From Patescibacteria group bacterium (GTDB lineage Bacteria > Patescibacteriota > Dojkabacteria > SC72 > T1SED10-24), in NCBI GenBank assembly GCA_007130415.1, contig SLSN01000080.1:1-7851 (forward strand): DNA of 7,851 nt. The letters run 5' to 3'. Shown in pieces: positions 1-6,365 of this stretch. Numbering within the stretch: position 1 is the first letter of the stretch; each line of letters opens with the position of its first letter. Made by a program: the position numbers and the translations under genes. Under the pieces are notes generated by a model. The model ran no database searches, had not been told where the DNA came from, and was given only the letters and a program-made list of their open reading frames with translations.

Positions 1-332
1 GATTTGACTTCCCTAGTGAACAGAAGTTAAGCCAAGAGCAGATAGAAGAAGTTGAAAGAATCGTTAATGATGCCATAAAGCAAGGCTTGGACATAAGTTT
101 TGAAGAAAAAAATAAAGATGAGGCTATGAAAATAGTCCCCGAAGCTTCCTTTGAGGAAAGATATGATGAAATTATAAAAATTTACTACATTGGAGATAAA
201 AAGAATCCATATTCTGTAGAAATCTGTAATGGACCTCATGTTAAAAATACAAAAGAGCTTGGAAAATTTAAAATTACTAAACAAGAAAATGTCGGAGCAG
301 GGATTAAAAGAATCAAGGCTATACTTGAATAA
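1..332 (+). CDS. alaS: Alanyl-tRNA synthetase, C-terminal end (5' partial)
   Basis: Only the last ~109 codons are present; the reading frame is already open at base 3. AlaRS charges tRNA(Ala) with alanine in the cytoplasm, and this part belongs to its editing domain, which hydrolyses Ser- or Gly-tRNA(Ala). The visible start (FDFPSEQKL, then EEVERIVNDAI) matches the family's linker before the second half of the editing domain. CNGPH (bases 225-239) keeps the CxxxH zinc/catalytic pair, but the usual CGGTH core is altered. The protein ends a few residues after GAGIKRIKA, the normal end of the editing domain. It therefore lacks the coiled-coil/DHHA1 C-Ala region found in most bacterial AlaRS; short forms like this are known in CPR bacteria. 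The HxxxH half of the site would lie upstream of the window. The stop codon overlaps the next start by 8 nt. Confidence 0.9.
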   Translation, partial: FDFPSEQKLSQEQIEEVERIVNDAIKQGLDISFEEKNKDEAMKIVPEASFEERYDEIIKIYYIGDKKNPYSVEICNGPHVKNTKELGKFKITKQENVGAGIKRIKAILE

Positions 333-783
333 ATCAAATATTCATAAAGTAGAGCCTCCAATACTTGGTATAGACTATGGTACCAAAAACATTGGTGTTG
401 CGATTACGGATAAAAAAGGTGTTGTAGCTCAACCTTTAACAACAATAAAAGTTAAGGGAGGGAATTATGAAAAATTTTTCTCTGAACTTTTGAAGATAAT
501 AGAGGATTACGAAATAAAGACTCTAGTTTTAGGCATACCTCAAGCTTTCAAAGAAGACCATTTACAAAATATTAGCCACGTATTAGAATTTCAATGCTCA
601 ATTAAAAAGATGACAGGGAGAGAAGTCTTCCTGTATGATGAGAGCTACTCTACTTCTGACTCCTACTCTATGCTTAGAACTCAAGGACAAAATCAGAAGA
701 AATCTCGGCAAAAAATTGATAGAATAGCTGCGTCTCGTTTTTTACAAGAATTAATTGATTTTAAAAATAGAGAGAATGAATAA
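325..783 (+). CDS. ruvX: Putative pre-16S rRNA nuclease / Holliday junction resolvase RuvX (YqgF family)
   Basis: The product is a 152-residue cytoplasmic RNase H-fold nuclease. The family is linked to 16S rRNA 5'-end maturation and to Holliday-junction resolution. Visible family motifs are LGIDYGTKNIGVA with Asp17, the VLGIP strand in mid-protein, the DE pair of YDESYST (Asp105, Glu106; usually DERxST), and KIDRIAAS with Asp132 (usually DxxAA). These supply the three acidic residues expected for metal-dependent catalysis. Length is normal for the family. I chose the TTG start at 325 because it has AAGG 6 nt upstream and an 8-nt overlap with alaS (TTGAATAA), the same geometry as two other junctions in this operon. 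An ATG at 289 in the same frame would add 12 residues with no homology and no ribosome site. The alaS-ruvX-mltG order is shared with Bacillus-type genomes. The identity is secure, the exact start less so. Confidence 0.88.
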   Translation: MNKSNIHKVEPPILGIDYGTKNIGVAITDKKGVVAQPLTTIKVKGGNYEKFFSELLKIIEDYEIKTLVLGIPQAFKEDHLQNISHVLEFQCSIKKMTGREVFLYDESYSTSDSYSMLRTQGQNQKKSRQKIDRIAASRFLQELIDFKNRENE

Positions 784-1789
784 AAAGAAATTAATAAAAA
801 TAGCAATAATATTAACAGCCTTGGTTCTAATACCTCTGATACTTTTTGTGCTTTTCAAGGCTCACTATGAGAGTGCACTACAAGAACCGAACTCCTCTTC
901 TAGTGAACAGATAGAGTTTGAAGTAATAGAAGGGGAATCCATAGATTCAATTACATCTAGCCTGGTAGCGCAAGATTTACTTAGAGAAGAACATCGAAAT
1001 TACTTTCTCATATATTTAAAAATAAATGATATTGTTCCCAAAATACAAGCAGGGCATTTCAGTATACCAAAAGACCTGACTATAAAGGAGCTTGCTGAGA
1101 CATTACAAAACGCTGGGGTACCAAGTAATTGGATAACCATAATGGAAGGTTTGAGAGCAGATGAAATTGCCCAAAAATTTTCTGATGCGTTCGAAAACAT
1201 TGAGAAAAGCGAATTTATGGCTCTAGTACAGGATCAAGAATTCATAAACTCTTTAGAACTTCATGGGGAAAATATCTCTTCTCTTGAAGGTTTTCTTTTT
1301 CCCGACAGATATTTTATGGAAAAGAAAATAGAACCAAGGGAAGCAATATTAATTATGGTTAATAATTTTAAAAACAAAGTTCCGGGAGACTATAATTATG
1401 AAGACATAATAATTGCGAGCATGATTGAAAGAGAAGGTATTAATTCAGAAGACAGAAGAATTATCTCTGGCATCTTACAAAAAAGACTAGAAGAACAATG
1501 GTTATTACAAGTAGATGCAACACTACTCTATCATCAAAAAGATTGGAATCATATTATCACTGTACAAGACAAAGAAGAACCACAACCATACAATTCATAT
1601 ATGTATCACGGGCTTCCACCTACGCCAATATGTAATCCTGGATTAGACGCAATCATGTCAGTATTTGAACCAAAAGAAACAAATTACTACTACTATATAC
1701 ACTATGAAGATGAGAATGGTAATATTGTACCTGGATACTCTGAAACTCTTGGCGAACATGAAACTAAAGTTCAAAAATATTTGAGATAA
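776..1789 (+). CDS. mltG: Endolytic murein transglycosylase MltG (YceG-like)
   Basis: The product is a 337-residue membrane-anchored enzyme that cuts nascent peptidoglycan glycan strands and so helps set their length. A short basic N-terminus (MNKKK) precedes one membrane span (about residues 5-28). A LysM-like segment follows (FEVIEGESIDSITSSL), then AGHFSIPKDLTIKELAETL. The catalytic YceG domain contains ASMIEREG with Glu218 and Glu220, matching the family's IVEKET segment that holds the catalytic glutamate. Downstream are the family signatures LQVDATLLY, YNSYMYHGLPPTPICNPG (about 272-289) and the C-terminal HETKVQKYL. The ATG at 776 overlaps the ruvX stop by 8 nt (ATGAATAA); an upstream in-frame TTG at 755 would only lengthen the cytoplasmic end. 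Only a weak purine stretch (AGAGAG) precedes the start. The gene lies directly before an LCP gene, which supports a wall-assembly operon. Confidence 0.95.
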   Translation: MNKKKLIKIAIILTALVLIPLILFVLFKAHYESALQEPNSSSSEQIEFEVIEGESIDSITSSLVAQDLLREEHRNYFLIYLKINDIVPKIQAGHFSIPKDLTIKELAETLQNAGVPSNWITIMEGLRADEIAQKFSDAFENIEKSEFMALVQDQEFINSLELHGENISSLEGFLFPDRYFMEKKIEPREAILIMVNNFKNKVPGDYNYEDIIIASMIEREGINSEDRRIISGILQKRLEEQWLLQVDATLLYHQKDWNHIITVQDKEEPQPYNSYMYHGLPPTPICNPGLDAIMSVFEPKETNYYYYIHYEDENGNIVPGYSETLGEHETKVQKYLR

Positions 1790-1796
1790 AAAAATT

Positions 1797-3179
1797 ATGG
1801 CATTAAATATAAAGATGAATGACAAATCAATAAATTTGAAGATTAAGAATGCAAAAGTAGATTCTAAGAGGCGAAGAAAAAAAATCCTAATTATTTTTTC
1901 AGTCATTCTCTTAATATTCACTACTTGCGTTGTAAGTAGCTACTACCTAAGTCATAAAGCTGGGATTAAATTCGGAGTAACAGACATTTTTAACCCCATA
2001 AAGGCAAACCCACAACTAGAAAGAGATAGCTCAGAAAAATACACAAATGTACTGTTTGTTGGTATTGATAGCCGTGGAGAAAATAGTGGATTGCTCAATA
2101 CAGACACAATAATGCTAGTTTCATATAACTACGACGAAAAAAATGCTGTTATGACTTCCATACCCAGAGACTTTTTTGTTAAGGTTCCAGATCAAGAAAG
2201 ATATACAAAAATAAATGGTATATATGCTATAGGAGAAAGGATAGAACCTGGAAGTGGATTAGATTACCTACAAGGTGTAGTCGAAGATATAACAGAAAAA
2301 GAAATCCAATACTATGGAATGGTAAATCTCGTTGGATTCGTAGACTTAATAGATACACTTGGTGGAATTGAAGTAGACGTGGAAAATTCCTTCACAGATT
2401 ACAGATATCCCGTAGAAGGAGCAGAAACGAGACATCAAGTCGTTTCTTTTCAAGAAGGTTTGCAAACAATGGATGGTAAAACGGCACTAAGATTTGTAAG
2501 GTCAAGACTTTCACCAGATGCGCATGAAGGTTCTGACTTCGCTAGAGCAAGAAGACAACAAAGAGTTATAACTGCTGTAAGAGAAGAATTGCTCTCGTCC
2601 TCAACGTATTTAAACCCCAGAAAAATATTGGACATAATTAACGTTTTAGATAACAACATCAAATTTTCAGAATTTACAAATGAAGAAATTCAGGCAGCGA
2701 TAAAACTTCTACAGAAAGAGGAAATGGAAACCTACTCTTTTGTTCTAGATCCAAGTATCGCAAATTTTAAATTAATAACGGACAAGGGACTAACTCTTAA
2801 TGGATATACCATCGGACCTGTTGCAGGACTAAATCAATACGAAGAAATACGTAAATACGTTTATCACGCACATAAAAAACCAACTCTCTATTCTGAAGAC
2901 CCTACAATACTGGTTTACGATATTGGACTGGGATATTACGAAGCTTTTGAAAAAACAACAGAGCTAAGAGAAAGACACCCATACATACAAATACAATACA
3001 TGGGCACACTATTCAATGACATGGAGGGCTATTATTTCTACAGCAAATCCGAACTAGGTAAAGAAGTGGATGAAAAAATAGCGAAGAATTTCCCAATAAC
3101 CATGACCCAAAAGCCTGAATTCGTTGAAGGACATATACTAAACGGTGATTATATAATCCTACTTGGATCAAATGATTAA
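1797..3179 (+). CDS. LytR-CpsA-Psr (LCP) family glycopolymer transferase with LytR_C domain
   Basis: The product is a 460-residue membrane-anchored LCP protein. The family transfers polyprenyl-phosphate-linked glycopolymers such as teichoic acids or capsule to peptidoglycan on the outer face of the membrane. A basic N-terminus (KRRRKK) and one span (about 29-51) come first. The LCP domain (about 84-300) shows VGIDSRG (Asp91, Arg93), NTDTIML (Asp103), SIPRDFFV (Arg124, Asp125), and the arginine-rich LRFVRSR (Arg232, 235, 237) followed by SDFARARRQQ (Arg250, 252, 253). These are the phosphate- and metal-binding residues of the family. The C-terminal part (about 371-458) fits the LytR_C domain, ending in the typical YIILLGSND, but the usual NGT motif after the first strand reads YDIG. 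The start lies 7 nt after mltG with no clear ribosome site; an in-frame ATG at 1815 is also possible. Which polymer it handles cannot be told from sequence. Confidence 0.95.
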   Translation: MALNIKMNDKSINLKIKNAKVDSKRRRKKILIIFSVILLIFTTCVVSSYYLSHKAGIKFGVTDIFNPIKANPQLERDSSEKYTNVLFVGIDSRGENSGLLNTDTIMLVSYNYDEKNAVMTSIPRDFFVKVPDQERYTKINGIYAIGERIEPGSGLDYLQGVVEDITEKEIQYYGMVNLVGFVDLIDTLGGIEVDVENSFTDYRYPVEGAETRHQVVSFQEGLQTMDGKTALRFVRSRLSPDAHEGSDFARARRQQRVITAVREELLSSSTYLNPRKILDIINVLDNNIKFSEFTNEEIQAAIKLLQKEEMETYSFVLDPSIANFKLITDKGLTLNGYTIGPVAGLNQYEEIRKYVYHAHKKPTLYSEDPTILVYDIGLGYYEAFEKTTELRERHPYIQIQYMGTLFNDMEGYYFYSKSELGKEVDEKIAKNFPITMTQKPEFVEGHILNGDYIILLGSND

Positions 3180-4110
3180 AGTACTCGAAGGTGAAAATTC
3201 ATTTCTTTCGAAACAAAAACTTCAAAGTTTAATCAAAGAATATCTAGAAGAGAAACCAAACCCCACACATAAGATAATGGATGCAAATGATGTAAGTATT
3301 TCGGAAATAACAAATGAGTATGAAACTCAGGATATGTTCTCAGCTAATAAGCTTCTCGTAATAAAAAGATTACTGTCAAATAAAGAGCATAAAGAATTTG
3401 TAGAAAAAGTTATTAACACTCAAGATGCTTCACAAAACATTGATTTGATAATTTGGGAAGAAAAAAATATCCCCAAAAATACGAAGTACTACAAACTTTT
3501 TAAAGAAATAAATGCCATTGAATCATTCAACAAATTTAACAAAAGAACTTTCCAAATTTGGGCAAGAGAATATTTAAAAACAAAAGAATTTGAAATAGAT
3601 GAACAAACTTTAAAAACTCTAGTTGAGATAACAGATTATAATCCATACATTTTTATTAACGAAACAGAGAAATTTTTACTATCAGACAAAAAACAATTAA
3701 GCTTAAAAGACTTGGAAGAAAGCGTAAACAGTACCTATACAAATACCATATGGGAACTTATTGATGCAATAAATACAAAATCTAACATGGAAAAACATAC
3801 TGAAATTATGCTCAATCTCTTAAAAAATGGCGCTGACCCACACTACTTAATGATTATGTTAGCAAGAAATACAAAGCAGTTAATATTAATAAAGCAAATG
3901 TTACAAGAAGGGAAAAGTGACAAAGAAATTATTTCTATTTTGAAAATACCTCCGTTTACCCTACCAAAATTAAAAAATATAGCTCAGAAAAGTGATGAAG
4001 AAAAGCTTTTAAATATTTTTGAAAAAATTTATAACCTAAACTACGAGAGCAAAATCGGCAATATTACTGCAGATTTAGGTTTGATTCTTTTAATAACTCG
4101 ATTGAATTGA
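3172..4110 (+). CDS. holA: DNA polymerase III delta subunit (clamp-loader HolA family)
   Basis: The product is a 312-residue cytoplasmic protein. Delta opens the beta sliding clamp within the clamp-loader complex. The N-terminus (IKVLEGENSFLSKQKLQ) matches the family's YGEDxFL start. The middle holds the degenerate AAA+ region, including MFSANKLLVIKRL and IDLIIWEEKNIPKNTKYYK. From about residue 193 the C-terminal collar domain is recognisable: IWELIDAINTKS, LLKNGADPHYLMIMLARN, then IPPFTLPKLKNIAQ and a final LGLILLITRL helix. As is normal for delta, there is no Walker A motif. Similarity is spread out rather than motif-rich, so the call rests on overall pattern and length. The ATG at 3172 overlaps the LCP stop by 8 nt (ATGATTAA); an in-frame TTG at 3163 is less likely. 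The TGA stop lies inside the -35 box of the next promoter. In Bacillus holA also sits beside rpsT. Confidence 0.87.
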   Translation: MIKVLEGENSFLSKQKLQSLIKEYLEEKPNPTHKIMDANDVSISEITNEYETQDMFSANKLLVIKRLLSNKEHKEFVEKVINTQDASQNIDLIIWEEKNIPKNTKYYKLFKEINAIESFNKFNKRTFQIWAREYLKTKEFEIDEQTLKTLVEITDYNPYIFINETEKFLLSDKKQLSLKDLEESVNSTYTNTIWELIDAINTKSNMEKHTEIMLNLLKNGADPHYLMIMLARNTKQLILIKQMLQEGKSDKEIISILKIPPFTLPKLKNIAQKSDEEKLLNIFEKIYNLNYESKIGNITADLGLILLITRLN

Positions 4111-4135
4111 CACTCTAAGATATATCATTTAATAT
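4107..4135 (+). promoter_or_regulatory. Sigma70-type promoter for the LPDTG surface protein gene
   Basis: TTGACA (4107-4112, a perfect -35) and TAATAT (4130-4135, 4 of 6 to the -10 consensus) are separated by exactly 17 nt. Transcription would start near 4142, leaving a leader of about 16 nt. The -35 overlaps the holA stop codon. This separates the surface gene from the upstream operon, although read-through remains possible because no intrinsic terminator is visible in the 47-nt gap. Inferred from consensus only. Confidence 0.65.
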
Positions 4136-4159
4136 TGTAATATATTAAAAAAATGATAT
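4122..4159. repeat. Two overlapping AT-rich inverted repeats across promoter and start codon
   Basis: ATATCATTT (4122-4130) is the exact reverse complement of AAATGATAT (4151-4159), with a 20-nt centre. Within it TTTAATAT (4128-4135) and ATATTAAA (4142-4149) form a second perfect 8-bp dyad around a 6-nt centre. The inner dyad covers the -10 box and likely start site, and the outer right arm reaches the first two bases of the surface gene's ATG. A dimeric repressor operator is one reading. AT-only dyads also arise by chance in AT-rich spacers, and there is no following T-run on the plus strand, so a terminator is unlikely. Confidence 0.5.
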
Positions 4160-5966
4160 GGATAGTAAAAAGACCCAAACAGTTGTTGTTGTAGTGCTTG
4201 TTGTTACCGCTTTGCTAGGAGTTGTAGGTGCTTTTTTTGTATACCGCCTGTCTACTCAAGATGAGATAGCGAGAGAGCGTGGAGAACATGGGGAATATTG
4301 CGCCTGTATAACAGCATACACTACACCCGAATGTAATGATTGTAGTTGCATACAAATAGAAAGCCAAGCTCTAGAATCAAAAATAGGCGAAGTTATTGAT
4401 GGCGTTTGTACGCTAGATTGTAATGAAACCGATACGGTAGAAGAACAACAAGAAATAATAGAATGCCTAATTCCACAAGTAAGAGGTACTAGCTGCCACT
4501 CTGTGAGTGTTAGAGACATTAATACCAAAGAGCTGATTATCCCACCAATACCAACTGATAACCCCATATTAATCACAGCAAATTTTGTCCCTAGAATAAT
4601 GGGAGGAGAGGAAGAGAATTTCACAAAGTACATGTTTGTCATAAACGGTATAACAAAAGAGATTAGTCCAAGTGAAGTTACATCAACAACCATTAACGGT
4701 CAAGAAACCTATACATCAGAAATAGAATTTGATAATTTTCAAGAAGTAGACACTTTGACTGTACAAGCCATTGGACATTCAGATAAAGAACCAGAAGGAG
4801 ATTCATCTAGCAGATATTGCTACAAACAATATGACTTAACTTCACACAGAGAACCTCTTTGTTCAAATTTAACTGCATATACACAAGAAGGAGGATTACC
4901 CAACACAATGGAAATTAATCGATTAGAATTAATTACACCAAATTTGACTCAGGAGGATGATATATCCATAGGATTTAATTTTGAACATGAAAATATTCAA
5001 AACATAAGAACCGAAACTATAGACAAAGAATTATTGGAAGAAATTATGGTTAACGAAACAATCTTTCTAGAGCATAGTCTCCTTTACTCAACACCTTCCT
5101 TCTATACACAAGAAGATACATTTCCAACGTTAGACAGCGAAACTCTTGCTGTAGAGGAAATATTATTACGAGCTCAGATTTATGTAAATGATTCACCTGT
5201 GAACTCAAATCTCTGTAGAGAAAATATTTCCCTAACCACAATTACCGATATAACAGACGAAGATGATGATGAATATGAAGAGGAAGAGGAGACTGAAGAA
5301 ATAGAAATGGAGACAGAAATCCAAATGAGTATGGAAGGACCTTCTTGTGTAAGAAAGGCTGAAGATGAAGACTCCACTAGTAGAACAAATTACCGTATAA
5401 CTGTAACAAATAACACTGAAAATGATGAAGAAATAACAAATATAACTAATAAGTTGCCCCTCGGCTTCAAATATGTAGAAGGTACGACCACAATAAATAA
5501 CACTCCTGTAAGCGATGAAATACTAGACCTTACCTCCATAGGAGAATCACAAGAACTCATCTGGAGGCATGATTGGACAATAGGGCCAAATGCCTCATTA
5601 GTTTTAGAATACGGTGTTAATGTAACCCATAATGCCATAGACGGTGAGAATCAAAATGAAGCTGTTGTAACTCCTGTAAACATACCAGAGCACATGGATG
5701 AACTTAGAGCAGAAATTGTAACTCTTGTTTCAGATGAATGTGAGCACGAAGAGGAGTTACCAGATACAGGGATTCTAACTTATGTAAGCTTCTTAGTAGG
5801 TACAGCTACATTACTCTTTGGAATATTAGTATACCAAGGTAAAATAGATATTATAGACAGAACGATGTTTAAGTTCATAAACACCAAAGCTGTAAAAAGA
5901 AGATTAATGTCTCCACAAGAATATTTAGAAGACAATATATTAGAGGAGGAGGAGAAAAAAGATTAA
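4158..5966 (+). CDS. LPxTG-like anchored, cysteine-rich surface protein with DUF11-like domain
   Basis: The product is a 602-residue protein with no specific known function. Residues about 8-31 are a hydrophobic signal/anchor. Cysteines cluster early (48, 50, 59, 62, 64, then 84, 88, 103, 113), with five more at 221, 235, 353, 397 and 528. Residues about 130-225 look like a beta-sandwich (Ig/Fn3-like) domain. A strongly acidic stretch lies at 364-387. Residues about 411-508 resemble the DUF11/conserved-repeat fold (NYRITVTNN, LPLGFKYVEGT, a long WTIGPNASLVLEY strand). LPDTG at 534-538 is followed by one membrane span (about 540-560), as in sortase substrates. However, the protein continues for about 42 residues, basic then acidic, whereas sortase substrates normally end in a few positive residues. 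It may stay embedded at both ends or be cut by an unusual sortase. There is no Shine-Dalgarno site. The 3' end overlaps the convergent gene by 4 bp (TTAA). Confidence 0.82.
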   Translation: MDSKKTQTVVVVVLVVTALLGVVGAFFVYRLSTQDEIARERGEHGEYCACITAYTTPECNDCSCIQIESQALESKIGEVIDGVCTLDCNETDTVEEQQEIIECLIPQVRGTSCHSVSVRDINTKELIIPPIPTDNPILITANFVPRIMGGEEENFTKYMFVINGITKEISPSEVTSTTINGQETYTSEIEFDNFQEVDTLTVQAIGHSDKEPEGDSSSRYCYKQYDLTSHREPLCSNLTAYTQEGGLPNTMEINRLELITPNLTQEDDISIGFNFEHENIQNIRTETIDKELLEEIMVNETIFLEHSLLYSTPSFYTQEDTFPTLDSETLAVEEILLRAQIYVNDSPVNSNLCRENISLTTITDITDEDDDEYEEEEETEEIEMETEIQMSMEGPSCVRKAEDEDSTSRTNYRITVTNNTENDEEITNITNKLPLGFKYVEGTTTINNTPVSDEILDLTSIGESQELIWRHDWTIGPNASLVLEYGVNVTHNAIDGENQNEAVVTPVNIPEHMDELRAEIVTLVSDECEHEEELPDTGILTYVSFLVGTATLLFGILVYQGKIDIIDRTMFKFINTKAVKRRLMSPQEYLEDNILEEEEKKD

Positions 5967-6358
5967 AAGGCCTGAGTATTAACAACAATTGGAGCTCCCT
6001 CTAAGCCATACTCAACACCATCAGAAGAAACAACTAAGTAATACACATTTGAAGGCTTAAGATTTTCCACAGAAATGGAATGCTTTTTTGTTGCCACTTC
6101 GTTACTCTCATTAATAGCAATATAATTTATGGAATCAATGGCATTACCATACCTAACAAAACCTAAACATTTGTCTCGTGTTTGCCATTCAACAACGAAA
6201 GAGTTAGATGAAACATCTTGTACCTGCAGATTAATAGGCACACAACTTCCGTGTAAAGCACCATCCTGTTCGTTCAATATATCTCTATAATAAAAAAGAA
6301 ATAGAGTACTAGATAAAAGTACCAAAACAGCTATAATAACAAGAAAGAAATTATTCAT
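5963..6358 (-). CDS. Small membrane-anchored protein with one Fn3-like domain
   Basis: The product is a 131-residue protein of unknown function. One N-terminal span (about 4-23) is followed by a short linker and a single beta-sandwich domain (about 40-128) expected outside the membrane. Fn3-like signs are PINLQVQDVSSNSFVVEWQT, then VRYG (68-71) and the late LKPSNVYYLVV strand, where the family has LxPxTxYxYxV. The VRYG strand resembles the Fn3-type N-terminal domain of purple acid phosphatases, but no catalytic part follows. The only two cysteines are Cys39, just before the first strand, and Cys64 in DKCLGFV, well placed for one disulfide. It is the second gene of a two-gene minus-strand operon, starting 7 nt after its partner ends, with no Shine-Dalgarno site (CCCCTT precedes the ATG). 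Its stop interlocks with that of the plus-strand surface gene. Confidence 0.77.
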   Translation of the reverse strand: MNNFFLVIIAVLVLLSSTLFLFYYRDILNEQDGALHGSCVPINLQVQDVSSNSFVVEWQTRDKCLGFVRYGNAIDSINYIAINESNEVATKKHSISVENLKPSNVYYLVVSSDGVEYGLEGAPIVVNTQAF

Positions 6359-6365
6359 AAGGGGT

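Noticed and set aside
4108..4110. Recoding of TGA (as in Gracilibacteria, TGA = Gly)
   Set aside because: No gene contains an internal TGA, and both TGA codons (4108-4110, 7693-7695) fall at natural protein ends and are followed shortly by another in-frame stop.
4128..4153. Dyad plus A-run as an intrinsic terminator of the upstream operon
   Set aside because: The stem is all A-T and the run after it on the plus strand is A, not T, so it does not fit a plus-strand terminator.
4182..4198. GTT-rich run as a slippage-prone phase-variation repeat
   Set aside because: It is short, interrupted, and simply encodes the Val-rich signal/anchor segment; no frameshift is seen.
4256..4693. Antisense open frame of 145 codons inside the surface protein gene
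   Set aside because: It mirrors the real plus-strand gene, shows no recognisable domain, and its apparent composition follows from the reverse complement of an acidic, Thr/Ser-rich protein.
5180..5377. Antisense serine-rich frame opposite the acidic tract
   Set aside because: The poly-serine run is just the complement of Glu/Asp codons (GAA/GAT read backwards as TTC/ATC or, in shifted frame, TCx).
4419..5632. About 12 N-x-S/T sequons in the surface protein as a glycosylation signal
   Set aside because: Asn and Thr are abundant in this AT-rich gene, so this count may be expected by chance; no glycosyltransferase gene is in the window.
5942..5953. Strong Shine-Dalgarno-like GAGGAGGAGGAG
   Set aside because: It encodes the terminal Glu run of the surface protein; no plus-strand start codon with an open frame follows.
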